A DNA stretch of 48,839 bases from CAIUVD01 sp044338255 (GTDB taxonomy: Bacteria; Planctomycetota; UBA11346): contig JBIILZ010000015.1 of assembly GCA_044338255.1 (NCBI GenBank), positions 1-48,839 of the forward strand, read 5' to 3'. Under the pieces are notes generated by a model. It was not told where the DNA came from, did not search any database, and worked only from the letters and a program-made list of their open reading frames with translations. Both the position numbers and the translations under genes were made by a program. Of the stretch, positions 33,551 to 42,222 are shown piece by piece (position 1 is the first letter of the stretch; each line of letters begins with the position of its first letter).

Positions 33551-36088
33551 TCAGCCCGAGCACATCACGCAGTCTTCGGGATCGGTGGCGCTGCATGAAC
33601 CCTGCGCCCAAGCGATCACTTCTTCGGGCTTGAGGGCGGCGATCTCGTCGCGGGTGGCCTTGCCGGCGCTGATCAGGTAATCGACAGCCTTACTCAACTG
33701 TTCGGCGAGGAGCTGTTGCTCCTTGCTTGGCTTGCTCTGCTTATGCTCCAAGGCGGTATCGACGGTGACCTTCTGCGCCTGGCGGGCGGCGGTCTGGCGA
33801 ATGTAGTAACTGCCGGTCTTCAAGCCTTTTTCCCAGCCATAGAAATGCATCGAAGTGAGCTTCGACAGCGACGCGTCACGCAGGTAGATGTTCATCGACT
33901 GCGATTGGCAGACGAAGGCCCCGCGATCGGTGGCGAGATCGATGATGTGGCGCTGCGAGATCTCCCACACCGTGCGATAGAGCTCCTTGATGTCCTCGGG
34001 AATACCGACGACATCCTGGATGGAACCTTCGGCGGCAACGATGCGATCCTTCATGGTATCGGTCCACAACCCGCGGGCGATGAGGTCGCGCACGAGGTAG
34101 CGGTTGATGCGCACGAATTCGCCCGAGAGCACGTTGCGCTTGAAGATATTCGAGGGGATCGGTTCGAAACCTTCGGTGTTGTCGAGGATATTGGCGGTCG
34201 AGGCGGTGGGCATCGGGGCCAGCAGCAGGCTGTTGCGCAGGCCGAACTTGACCACGTCGGCCTTGGTCTTGGCCCAGTCGTAGCGGCCCGAGGTGCAGTA
34301 CACTTCTTCGCTGGTGGCGGGCAGGGCTTCGCCACGGGCCTTGCGCTCCTCGTACCACAGATCGAACTGCAGACGTCCCTGCGAGGCCGGAGAACCGGGG
34401 AAGGTCAGGTACGGCCCCTGCTCGCGCGCCAGCTCGGTCGAGGCTTCGACGGCGGCGTGGTAGATGGTCTCGAAAATCTCGCGGTTGAGGACCCGCGCCG
34501 CGTTGCTGCCCCAGGTCAGGCGCAGACGCATGAAGACGTCGGCGAGGCCCTGCACACCAATGCCGATGGGGCGGTGGCGGAAGTTGGAATTCTGGGTCTC
34601 GATCACCGGGTAGTAATTGAGCTCGATGACCTTGTTGAGGTTGCGGGTCATGACCTTGACCACGCGATGCAGCTCGACGTGGTTGTAGCTGCTGTTCTCA
34701 CCACTGGAGGCCATGATGTAGGCAGGCAGGCTCACCGAGGCCAGGTTGCACACCGCGATCTCATCGGGTGCAGTGTATTCGATGATCTCAGTGCACAGGT
34801 TGGAGCTCTTGATGGTGCCGAGATTCTGCTGGTTGGACTTCCGGTTGGCGGCGTCCTTGTACATCAGGTAGGGCATCGAGGTCTCGACCTGCACTTCGCA
34901 GATCTTGCGCCATAGCTCCTGCGCGCGCATGGTGCGGACGACGCCGCGACCTTCACGGACATAGCGCGTGTAGAGCTCTTCAAAGGCATTGCCCCAGCAG
35001 TCGCTCAGGCCCGGTGCGCGGGCGGGATCGAAGAGTGTCCACTCGCCGTCCTCCTTGACCCGCTGCATGAACAGGTCGGGCACCCACAGGCCGTAGAACA
35101 GCGAGCGGCAGCGCAGCTCGTCCTTGCCGGTGTTACGCTTGAGATCGAGGAACTCGATGATGTCGCCGTGCCACGGCTCGAGGTAGATCGCGAACGAGCC
35201 CTTGCGCTTGCCGCCGCCCTGATCGACGTAGCTGGCGGTGGCATCGAAGTTGCGCAGCATCGGCACGAGGCCGTTACTGGTGCCGCCGGTGCCCGAGATT
35301 GGCGAGCCGGCCGAGCGCACATTGTGCACGTGCAGGCCGATGCCACCGGCCATCTGGCTGATCTTGGCGCAATCGGTGAGGGTCTTGTAGATGCCCTCGA
35401 TCGAGTCGTCGTGCATGTGCAGCAGGAAGCACGAGGACATCTGCGGCTTGGCCGAGCCGGCATTGAACAAGGTCGGCGTCGCATGCGTGAAATGCTTGGT
35501 CGACATCAGGTGGTACGTCTCGAAGGCGCGCTCGAGATCGGTGGTCCCGCCGCAGCAATGGATGCCCAGCGAGACGCGCATCCACAAGTACTGCGGACGT
35601 TCGACGATCTTGCGCCCAAGGCGCATGAGGTACGACTTCTTGAGCGTCGAGATGCCCTGGAAGTCGAAGTTGAAATCGCGCTCCATACGGATCTCGCCCT
35701 CGATGCGGGCCTTGTGCGCACGCACGCAGTCGAGCAGCTCGGTGGAGATCGCCGAGGCCGGACGACCAGCATTATCGGTGCGGCGCGAGAGGGCTTCCAT
35801 GACCTCGACGAAGGAATCTGAACTTTCCTTATGCAGGATCGAGGCCGACAGGCGGGCCGCGAGGAAATCGTAGTCGGGATGGGTGGTGACGAGATTGGCC
35901 GCCGTCTGCACCGCCAGATCGTCGAGTTCGCGGGTCGAGACGCCGTCGAAGATGCCGGCGATGACCTTCTGCGCGACGAGAATCGGCTCCACCTGCAGGC
36001 CGCTGGCCAAGACCTCGATACGTTTGGTGATCTTGTCGAGGTGCACGTCCTCGCGCCGACCATCACGCTTCAAAATCTGCATTGCCAT
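33551..36088 (-). CDS. nrdA: Ribonucleoside-diphosphate reductase alpha subunit (class I)
   Basis: An 845-residue catalytic subunit making deoxyribonucleotides from NDPs. Residues about 1-90 are an ATP-cone (ILKRDGRREDVHLDKITKRIEVLASGL) for allosteric activity control. The barrel has SSCFLLHMHDDSIEGIYKTL, with one active-site Cys, IKSSNLCTEIIEYTAPDEIAVCNLASVSLP with the NxCxE-type Asn-Leu-Cys-Thr-Glu, and APMPTASTANILDNTEGFEP. The C-terminal tail ends CVMCSG, the thioredoxin-dependent CxxC pair. It follows nrdB in the operon after a 68-bp gap that carries a 10-bp tandem repeat. Confidence 0.97.
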   Translation of the reverse strand: MAMQILKRDGRREDVHLDKITKRIEVLASGLQVEPILVAQKVIAGIFDGVSTRELDDLAVQTAANLVTTHPDYDFLAARLSASILHKESSDSFVEVMEALSRRTDNAGRPASAISTELLDCVRAHKARIEGEIRMERDFNFDFQGISTLKKSYLMRLGRKIVERPQYLWMRVSLGIHCCGGTTDLERAFETYHLMSTKHFTHATPTLFNAGSAKPQMSSCFLLHMHDDSIEGIYKTLTDCAKISQMAGGIGLHVHNVRSAGSPISGTGGTSNGLVPMLRNFDATASYVDQGGGKRKGSFAIYLEPWHGDIIEFLDLKRNTGKDELRCRSLFYGLWVPDLFMQRVKEDGEWTLFDPARAPGLSDCWGNAFEELYTRYVREGRGVVRTMRAQELWRKICEVQVETSMPYLMYKDAANRKSNQQNLGTIKSSNLCTEIIEYTAPDEIAVCNLASVSLPAYIMASSGENSSYNHVELHRVVKVMTRNLNKVIELNYYPVIETQNSNFRHRPIGIGVQGLADVFMRLRLTWGSNAARVLNREIFETIYHAAVEASTELAREQGPYLTFPGSPASQGRLQFDLWYEERKARGEALPATSEEVYCTSGRYDWAKTKADVVKFGLRNSLLLAPMPTASTANILDNTEGFEPIPSNIFKRNVLSGEFVRINRYLVRDLIARGLWTDTMKDRIVAAEGSIQDVVGIPEDIKELYRTVWEISQRHIIDLATDRGAFVCQSQSMNIYLRDASLSKLTSMHFYGWEKGLKTGSYYIRQTAARQAQKVTVDTALEHKQSKPSKEQQLLAEQLSKAVDYLISAGKATRDEIAALKPEEVIAWAQGSCSATDPEDCVMCSG

Positions 36089-36115
36089 GTTCAGTCACTC
36101 TCGTCGTTATTGCGG

Positions 36116-36145
36116 TAGGTAGCGATAGGTAGCGATAGGTAGCGG
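36116..36145. repeat. 10-bp tandem repeat between nrdB and nrdA
   Basis: Three copies of TAGGTAGCGA, the last ending in G. They lie in the 68-bp spacer of the nrdBA operon, about 27 bp upstream of the nrdA start, in a region where spacing to the ribosome-binding site or mRNA structure could be affected. Confidence 0.93.
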
Positions 36146-36156
36146 TCGGCGCGGCT

Positions 36157-37545
36157 TCAGAATTCGGTGTCGAAAGCGATCTTCTGCTCGGAGATGTTCA
36201 CGCCGACACCGGCGCGACGGTACTCGGCAACCTTCTTCTCATGGAAGTTGGTCTTGTTCTGCAAGCCGATGCGTTCCATGAAATCAAATGGGCAGCGTTC
36301 GTTGTAGACGCGCTCGCAGCCAAGCTGGGAGAGGATGCGATCAGCGACGAAACGGATGTAGCGCTGCATGGCGTCGGCGTTCATGCCGATCAACGACACC
36401 GGCAGGGCCTCGGTGGCGAAGCGGCATTCGATTTCCACCGCCTCGGTGACGATCTCGCGGATCCGCTCGGGTGAGCACTTGTCCTGCAGCTTGCGATGCA
36501 TGAGCATGGCGAAGTCAGTGTGCGCACCTTCGTCGCGCGAGATCAGCTCGTTGGAGAAGCACAGGCCGGGCAGCAAGCCCTGCTTCATGTCCTTGATCCA
36601 GTAGATGGCGCAGAACGACGACGAGAAGAAGATCCCTTCGACGCAGGCGAAGGCCACCAGGCGCTCGGCGAGCGGCCGGCTGCTTTCGAGCCAATGCATC
36701 GCCCACCGGGCCTTGTCGCCGACGATCGGCACCGTCTCGACGGCATTGAAGAGGCGCCGGCGTTCGGATTCCTCGTTGATGTAGGTGTCGATGAGCAGCG
36801 AGTAGGTCTCGCTGTGCACGGTCTCGATGAGCATCTGCATCGAGTAGTAGGCGCGCGCTTCGGGGGCGGCGATCTCGGAGTAGAAGCGGGCGGCGATGTT
36901 CTCGTTGACGATGCCATCGCTGGCGGCGAAGAACGCCAGGACGTGCGAGAGGAAATAGCGCTCGCCGTCGTTGAGGGCCTTCCAGTCCTGCTGGTCTTTG
37001 GCGAGGTCGATCTCCTCGGCGGTCCACATCAGCGAGAGATGATCCTTATAGGCCTTCCACAGATCCTCATGCTTGATCGGGAAGAGCACGAAGCGGTCGA
37101 GCGTCGGAGACAGCAGCGGATCGGCCAGTTTGCCGAGGAGCTTTTCGAGACCCGCGACTTCGACGGTATCGGCCTCGGCGCGGACCTTGCGGCGGCTTTC
37201 ACGATAGAGCACGAAGCGCCGGGCGGCTTCATGTTCGCCGGCACGCATCAGCGCCAACTCAGCCTGATCCTGGACTTCCTCGACGTAGAAGCTGCCGCCC
37301 CCGGGACTGCGCTGGGTCAGGGTCTCGCACACATCACGGGTCATGCGCTGCACCAGGGTCTGGCGCTCGGCCGGCAGAGCGGCGGTGAGCTCTAAGCCAT
37401 CGGCGGCGAGCAGGGCCTTGGTGAGGGCGATGGCGATGCGATTGGGCTCGAACGCGCGGAAGCGCTCATCACGCGAACGCACCCGCCAGGCGATGTAGCG
37501 CGCGGGGTCCAGGGCAGTGATCGTACGGGTCTCGATAGCGGTCAT
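36157..37545 (-). CDS. nrdB: Ribonucleoside-diphosphate reductase beta subunit with an N-terminal ATP-cone
   Basis: A 462-residue radical-generating subunit, about 100 residues longer than usual. Residues about 20-115 form an ATP-cone (FRAFEPNRIAIALTKALLA, FYVEEVQDQAELALMRAG, FVLYRESRRKVR), normally found on NrdA. The ferritin-like domain follows: WTAEEIDLAKD, NENIAARFYSEIAAPEARAY, ETVHSETYSLL (ligands plus the Tyr in the radical position), ACVEGIFFSS and RDEGAHTDF. The C-terminus (VNISEQKIAFDTEF) would bind NrdA. ATP-cones on NrdB are known in some bacteria and can control activity by changing beta oligomerisation. The first gene of nrdBA, with a possible promoter and NrdR site upstream. Confidence 0.95.
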   Translation of the reverse strand: MTAIETRTITALDPARYIAWRVRSRDERFRAFEPNRIAIALTKALLAADGLELTAALPAERQTLVQRMTRDVCETLTQRSPGGGSFYVEEVQDQAELALMRAGEHEAARRFVLYRESRRKVRAEADTVEVAGLEKLLGKLADPLLSPTLDRFVLFPIKHEDLWKAYKDHLSLMWTAEEIDLAKDQQDWKALNDGERYFLSHVLAFFAASDGIVNENIAARFYSEIAAPEARAYYSMQMLIETVHSETYSLLIDTYINEESERRRLFNAVETVPIVGDKARWAMHWLESSRPLAERLVAFACVEGIFFSSSFCAIYWIKDMKQGLLPGLCFSNELISRDEGAHTDFAMLMHRKLQDKCSPERIREIVTEAVEIECRFATEALPVSLIGMNADAMQRYIRFVADRILSQLGCERVYNERCPFDFMERIGLQNKTNFHEKKVAEYRRAGVGVNISEQKIAFDTEF

Positions 37546-37616
37546 GAAGGGTCCTCGAAACGCACCTGCGCGTGGGAGAAACAGGTGAGATAAACAGGCG
37601 GGCGGCTGGGCGCAAA

Positions 37617-37644
37617 TTTATGGCGATGAATTCGCTGACGTCAA
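37617..37644 (-). promoter_or_regulatory. Possible sigma70-type promoter of nrdBA
   Basis: On the minus strand TTGACG (37639-37644) and CATAAA (37617-37622) are 16 bp apart, 72 bp upstream of the nrdB start. The -35 matches 5 of 6 positions, the -10 4 of 6. Confidence 0.4.
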
Positions 37645-37668
37645 GATGTGGTGGGTAAACATGTGTGA

Positions 37669-37684
37669 GCCACTATATGTAGAC
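37669..37684. promoter_or_regulatory. Possible NrdR box upstream of nrdBA
   Basis: GCCACTATATGTAGAC resembles the NrdR consensus (ACACwATATATwGTGT) at its core CACTATATGTAG. It lies 25 bp upstream of the possible -35. NrdR boxes are generally paired about three helical turns apart; no clear second box was found. The rest of this intergenic stretch, up to 37979, shows no convincing gene. Confidence 0.35.
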
Positions 37685-37979
37685 AGCACTTGCACCCTGA
37701 GAGTCATGTTCGGAGGACAGTTCGGACCCTGCAGAAGCCACTCTCTGGCACATATTTTCAGCTGGCAAAATCATTTTTCGCCATTACCCGAGCCATCGCG
37801 GGCACGCTGTCAGATTGAATCGACCATCCGAAAAAACGTTGCCCGGTCAACCCGTGTATCGCGCACAAGCAGCTCCGGACAGCGTCGAGCAAACACCGCT
37901 TAAGACTTCTCATCGTCATGTGCGGAGTTCGCTGCAAGCACATCATCCGCGGCACATGGTTACGATGCATTATGACATA

Positions 37980-39218
37980 CTATTGTTTAGGAACAACATC
38001 GGCGGCGAGAGCCTCGACGATGTGCACGGCCTCGACCCGCGCCGAGGTCAGCTTGCCCCCCACCGGCAGCAGCAGACCTGGTTCCGGACGGCGCAATTCC
38101 CATTCGCGGGTCAGGGCCGAGGCACTGGCGGCCCCGCGCTGCAAGGTGCGCAGGCCGACCCAGGAATTGCGGATGTCGCGCTCGCGCCAGCCCAGGCCGG
38201 GACAGGTGGCGGCCACCGCCGTCAACAGGTAGCGGACATCCTCGACCTCGACGCGCACGCTGTCGGGCGTGCCACTGAAATCGGTATCGGTGGTGCCGAC
38301 CATGGTCCCACCCTGCCAGGGAATGAGAAAAAAAACCCGTCCATCGACCGGGGAGGTGAGCAGGAAGGCGCTATCGTGCGCTGCCAAGGGATTGCCTACG
38401 GACTGCGGAAACGGCACTGGCGGGAGCACCAGATGCACACCCTTGGTAAACCGCGCCGCCTGCTGCGGGTCGAGCCCAGCCAGCGCAAACGCCCACGGGC
38501 CGGCGCTAAGCACCGTCGTCGGCGCACGCAGCACGTGTCCATCGCTGAGGGCGACGCCGACGACGGCGCCGCCCTCGCGTACCACGGCGCTGACTTCCGT
38601 ATGTTCGCTGCACACCGCGCCGGCAGCCTGGGCGGCGGCAACGACATCGCGAGTGAGGGCCGCGTCATCGGTGCCGGCATCGCCATAGGTGAAACCTCCC
38701 AGCAATTCCTCGCGATCGAGGAACGGTGCCGCCGCGAGCAGGGCGGCGCGCGACCACGGAGCATGGCGCTCGACGCCGCGCAGCTCGCCGGCGAGGGTGT
38801 CATAGAGCCACAATCCCGCGTATAACTGCGCCCGCGTCAAACGTCCGCGGCGGGTCACGGGGACCACGAAGCGCAAGGGATGGACGCGGTGCGGAGCCAG
38901 GCGCAGCAGACGCGCACGCTCGCAGAGAGCCTTGCGCACCAGGCTGACATCACCGTGCTCGAGATAGCGCAGGCCGCCGTGGATAAGTTTGGACGAGGCC
39001 GACGAAGTACCGCTGGCCCAGGTGCGCCGCTCGCAAAGGACCACGCGCAGCCCACGCAAGGCCGCCTCGAGGGCCGTCCACGCACCATAGATCCCGCCAC
39101 CGACGATGAGCACGTCGGCGACGGCGGGCAGCTCGCAAGGCGCGGTCGGCCGGGGAATCCCGGCGCGCAAATGAAAAGCCCCGGTGGCGCCCGCCGGGCC
39201 CCAGGTGGCGCTACCCAT
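37980..39218 (-). CDS. GlpD-like FAD-dependent glycerol-3-phosphate dehydrogenase, short form
   Basis: A 412-residue FAD-dependent oxidoreductase of the DAO fold. The dinucleotide-binding motif is GGGIYGAWTALEAALRG (from about residue 40), followed by ASGTSSASSKLIHGGLRYLEHGDVSLVRKAL, characteristic of GlpD, and it ends with PVGGKLTSARVEAVHIVEAL. It would oxidise glycerol-3-phosphate to DHAP at the membrane, passing electrons to quinone. GlpD proteins normally have a further C-terminal helical domain of about 100 residues, absent here. It overlaps the upstream phosphodiesterase gene by 8 bp, consistent with a phosphodiester-to-G3P-to-DHAP route. Confidence 0.88.
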   Translation of the reverse strand: MGSATWGPAGATGAFHLRAGIPRPTAPCELPAVADVLIVGGGIYGAWTALEAALRGLRVVLCERRTWASGTSSASSKLIHGGLRYLEHGDVSLVRKALCERARLLRLAPHRVHPLRFVVPVTRRGRLTRAQLYAGLWLYDTLAGELRGVERHAPWSRAALLAAAPFLDREELLGGFTYGDAGTDDAALTRDVVAAAQAAGAVCSEHTEVSAVVREGGAVVGVALSDGHVLRAPTTVLSAGPWAFALAGLDPQQAARFTKGVHLVLPPVPFPQSVGNPLAAHDSAFLLTSPVDGRVFFLIPWQGGTMVGTTDTDFSGTPDSVRVEVEDVRYLLTAVAATCPGLGWRERDIRNSWVGLRTLQRGAASASALTREWELRRPEPGLLLPVGGKLTSARVEAVHIVEALAADVVPKQ

Positions 39219-39954
39219 CGGCGCGCAACCAGTCGCGTGGACAGTCGCGCAACCAGTCGCGCGGACAGTCGCGCAGCCAGGCGCGGGCCCACGCCGGGCG
39301 ATTGCTGATCACCGCATCGACACCGAGCTGCGCGAGGCGTCGCAACTCGGGCACGCGATTGACGGTGTAGGCATAGGTGCGCAGCCCCTGGGCGCGGGCG
39401 AGGGCCATCATGGCAGGATTCCAGGCCGACCAATGAGGGTCGATGGCATAGCAGAAAGCGTGCGCTGAGATCCAGGCTTTCGCGCGAGATGCAGGAATAT
39501 CGGTGCAATTGCGCACGAGGCGAAGGCGTGGGGCCTCGGCATGCGCGGCCCGCAGTATGCCGGGGTTGAAGCACAGCAGCTGGACCCGCTCGCGTACCTC
39601 CGGCAGGCGGATCTGGCGGCAGATCGCGGTCAACAGACGGGCCGTCCACAAGGCGCCACCATGCGGTTTGAGCTCGATCAGGAGTTCGACTTGACGATAG
39701 CGGTCGAGGACCTCGGCGAGGGTCGGCAACGGATAGACCGCCCGCAATTGCGCGAGGGTCTGCTGACTGACGGGCAAACGTGAGCCGCCGAAGCGGGCGA
39801 GGTCGGCGTCATGGGTGACCACCACCACACCATCGGCGCTGAGACGGACATCGAATTCGATTCCCCGGCAACCGGTGGTGAGCGCCGCGGCAAAGGCCGC
39901 GTGGGTGTTTTCGGAATGCTTTTCCGACCAACCACGATGGGCGATAATGTCCAT
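39211..39954 (-). CDS. Glycerophosphodiester phosphodiesterase
   Basis: A 247-residue GDPD-family TIM-barrel enzyme that hydrolyses glycerophosphodiesters to G3P and an alcohol. It starts IIAHRGWSEKHSENTHAAFAAA, with the catalytic HRG and the E-N pair; GIEFDVRLSADGVVVVTHDADL gives the E-x-D and His ligands, and LLIELKPHGG the later Glu/Lys. AGGAA precedes the ATG at good spacing. No signal peptide, so it is cytoplasmic. The last 20 residues are an Arg-Asp-Trp-Leu-Arg-Asp-Cys-Pro repeat from a 24-bp tandem duplication that extends the normal C-terminus. Confidence 0.94.
   Translation of the reverse strand: MDIIAHRGWSEKHSENTHAAFAAALTTGCRGIEFDVRLSADGVVVVTHDADLARFGGSRLPVSQQTLAQLRAVYPLPTLAEVLDRYRQVELLIELKPHGGALWTARLLTAICRQIRLPEVRERVQLLCFNPGILRAAHAEAPRLRLVRNCTDIPASRAKAWISAHAFCYAIDPHWSAWNPAMMALARAQGLRTYAYTVNRVPELRRLAQLGVDAVISNRPAWARAWLRDCPRDWLRDCPRDWLRADG
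39224..39283. repeat. 24-bp in-frame repeat at the end of the phosphodiesterase gene
   Basis: Two near-identical 24-bp units (CGCAACCAGTCGCGTGGACA and so on) plus a partial third, coding for the C-terminal Arg-Asp-Trp-Leu-Arg-Asp-Cys-Pro repeat on the minus strand. It overlaps the stop region shared with the GlpD-like gene. Confidence 0.92.
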
Positions 39955-40136
39955 GGTGCGTTTCCTGATGCTTACTATTTCAGCATCGCCTCCGGGGCGC
40001 TAAAAGACAGCGGATGCTGGCCATTCCCGGGCAGCGACCCGCGGTCGTCCGCGCCTAGGACAGGTCGTGTGGAAGATTCCCGCACCTCCACGGCAACATT
40101 TGTGGTAAGCTCTCGTATGCATTGCGAGGACTGGTT

Positions 40137-42212
40137 ATGATCTGGCGATGTACGTATCTCCTAGTCCCTGGACTCCTGGCGCTGGCCACGGCCCTGCCGT
40201 CGTGGTCGCCGCCGGTGGTCAGCGAAATCCCGCCCCGCGCCACGCCGCGGCCGAGCCCGGCCAGACCCCATCCCCTGACCGCCACCGAGGTCGGCAACGC
40301 CACCGCGATCATCGACAAGCTGATGCTCGCCGAGCTCACCGCCCATGGCCAGAGGCTCAATCCGCCGATCGATGATGCGACCTTCGTGCGCCGCGCCTAC
40401 CTGGGCATCATCGGCCGCATTCCGACCATCGAGGAGATCGGGGCCTTCGACAATCTGGGCGGGAGGGACCGACGCGCCAAGCTCATCAGTGCCCTGTTCA
40501 AGAGTCCTGGTCGCGTCCATCATGAGTTCACGTGGTGGGCCGATCTGCTGCGCATCTCCACGCGCCTCGGCAGGCGCTCTCCCGGCAATGCCTATGTCGA
40601 CTGGATGAAGGAGCAGATCCGCGCCAACGTCCCCTATGATCAGGTCGTCAGGGCGCTGATCACCTCCGAAGGACCGGCGTTGGCGCGCGGCAATGGCGCC
40701 ACCGGTTACTACCTGCGCGATGCCGGCATGCCCTTGGACAACATGGCCAATACCGTGCAGGTGTTCCTGGGCACGCGCGTGCAGTGCGCGCAATGCCACG
40801 ACCACCCCTTCGACAAATGGACGCGCAGGGAATTCTTCGAGCTCGCGGCCTACACCAATTCGGTGCGCATCAGCCGTGATGAAGGTCTCCGTGCACTGGG
40901 AAAGAAAGCAAAGGAAGACCGACTGTCCCCAAACGTGTTGGACAGCCTGCGCATAATCGGCGATACCATCGCGCTCGCTGTCCAGACCGATGACAAGTCC
41001 ACCATCGAACTACCCCAAGATTATCAATACCACGATGCCAAGCCCGGCGAGGTGGTGGAGGCCAAGAGCCTCTTCGGACCGCCGGCACCGGTGGACAAGG
41101 ACGTTCCCGCCAAGCAAGCCTATGCCCAGTGGTTGAGCTCCCCGGAGAACCCCCGTTTCACCATCGTCATCGCCAACCGCCTGTGGAAGCGCGCCTTCGG
41201 GATCGGGCTCATCGAGCCGGTCGACAACTTCACCGACACCACCCTGGCCTCGAACCCGGCGCTGATGGAATTCCTGAGCAAGCTCATGTGCTCGCTCGAT
41301 TACGACCTCAAGCGCTTCAATCAGATCATCTACCAGACCGAAGCCTGGCAGCGCGCGGTGAGCACGGTCGACGAGAAGACCAGCGAACCGTATCGCTTCC
41401 CCGGACCCATCCTGCAACGCATGAGCGCCGAACAGCTGTGGGATTCCATGCTCACCCTAGCGGTGCCGGAACTCGATGGCCGCATCGGCGAAAGCGCCGA
41501 GGGCCTGTATAAATTCTACGCGGACAACAAGGATAAGAAGCCTAAACAGATGTTCGAGCTCGCCGTCGATCTCGCTAAGCTACGTGAGCGCCTGGGCGAC
41601 CTCGAACTGAAAACACGGGAGCTGCGCGCTTATCTCGAGGCCATGGCCAACAAGAACTCCTCAGAGGGGCGCAGGATCCAGGTCCAGCTCAAGGAGCTTG
41701 CCGGTTTACGTTATGAGATCCTCGGCCAGACCGATCTGGGGCGCATGGTAGTGATGACGAAGCACGGCAAGGGCCAGGACTACTTCGTCCGTGCCGACGA
41801 ACTGCCGTCGCCGGCCTCGCCAGGGCATTTCCTGCGCACCTTCGGCCAATCGGATCGCGATGTCATCGACGGCAGCAACCGCAATCCCGCGACGACCCAG
41901 GCATTGACCATGCTCAACGGCTTCATCGACCGCGAATTGCTCAAGGAACAGTCGGTGCTGTTCCAGCAGATGCTCAGACCCAAGGACTTGGGGGGCAAGG
42001 TCGATGCCTTGTTCCTGGCGATCCTCAGCCGCCCGCCGACCAATGCCGAGCGCGAGTTGGGCAAGCAGGAGATCGCCCATGCGATGCTCGCCCATCGCAA
42101 GGACAGTCGCTTCGGCGTCGGTGGCGACATTACCAAGGAAGCAGCCCAGGCGGCCTTGCACAACCTCGCCTGGGTGCTCCTCAACGGCAACGAATTCATC
42201 TTTGTGCAGTGA
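40137..42212 (+). CDS. DUF1549/DUF1553 protein
   Basis: A 691-residue secreted protein with an N-terminal hydrophobic signal (YLLVPGLLALATALPSWS). DUF1549 follows (FVRRAYLGIIGRIPTIEEI, then VQCAQCHDHPFDKWT with C217, C220, H221), and DUF1553 occupies the C-terminal half (RFTIVIANRLWKRAFGIGLIEPVDNF, AEQLWDSMLTLAVPELDG). The family is expanded in Planctomycetes and Verrucomicrobia, usually with an N-terminal PSCyt1 cytochrome domain; here that domain is absent and is encoded in the third gene of the operon. GAGGA precedes the ATG. Function is unknown; an electron-transfer or polymer-degradation role is speculation in the field. Confidence 0.92.
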   Translation: MIWRCTYLLVPGLLALATALPSWSPPVVSEIPPRATPRPSPARPHPLTATEVGNATAIIDKLMLAELTAHGQRLNPPIDDATFVRRAYLGIIGRIPTIEEIGAFDNLGGRDRRAKLISALFKSPGRVHHEFTWWADLLRISTRLGRRSPGNAYVDWMKEQIRANVPYDQVVRALITSEGPALARGNGATGYYLRDAGMPLDNMANTVQVFLGTRVQCAQCHDHPFDKWTRREFFELAAYTNSVRISRDEGLRALGKKAKEDRLSPNVLDSLRIIGDTIALAVQTDDKSTIELPQDYQYHDAKPGEVVEAKSLFGPPAPVDKDVPAKQAYAQWLSSPENPRFTIVIANRLWKRAFGIGLIEPVDNFTDTTLASNPALMEFLSKLMCSLDYDLKRFNQIIYQTEAWQRAVSTVDEKTSEPYRFPGPILQRMSAEQLWDSMLTLAVPELDGRIGESAEGLYKFYADNKDKKPKQMFELAVDLAKLRERLGDLELKTRELRAYLEAMANKNSSEGRRIQVQLKELAGLRYEILGQTDLGRMVVMTKHGKGQDYFVRADELPSPASPGHFLRTFGQSDRDVIDGSNRNPATTQALTMLNGFIDRELLKEQSVLFQQMLRPKDLGGKVDALFLAILSRPPTNAERELGKQEIAHAMLAHRKDSRFGVGGDITKEAAQAALHNLAWVLLNGNEFIFVQ

Positions 42213-42222
42213 AGATATTCCT

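Noticed and set aside
37646..37970. Short open frames in the nrdB upstream region
   Set aside because: No ribosome-binding site, no recognisable fold, overlapping on both strands, and codon use unlike neighbours; more likely regulatory DNA.
40055..40075. CCTAGGACAGGTCG as another element fragment
   Set aside because: The match to the element end is too short and interrupted.
40785..40799. CAQCH in the DUF1549/1553 protein as a cytochrome c heme site
   Set aside because: This motif is a conserved part of DUF1549 itself, and no cytochrome fold surrounds it; heme attachment is not supported by sequence alone.
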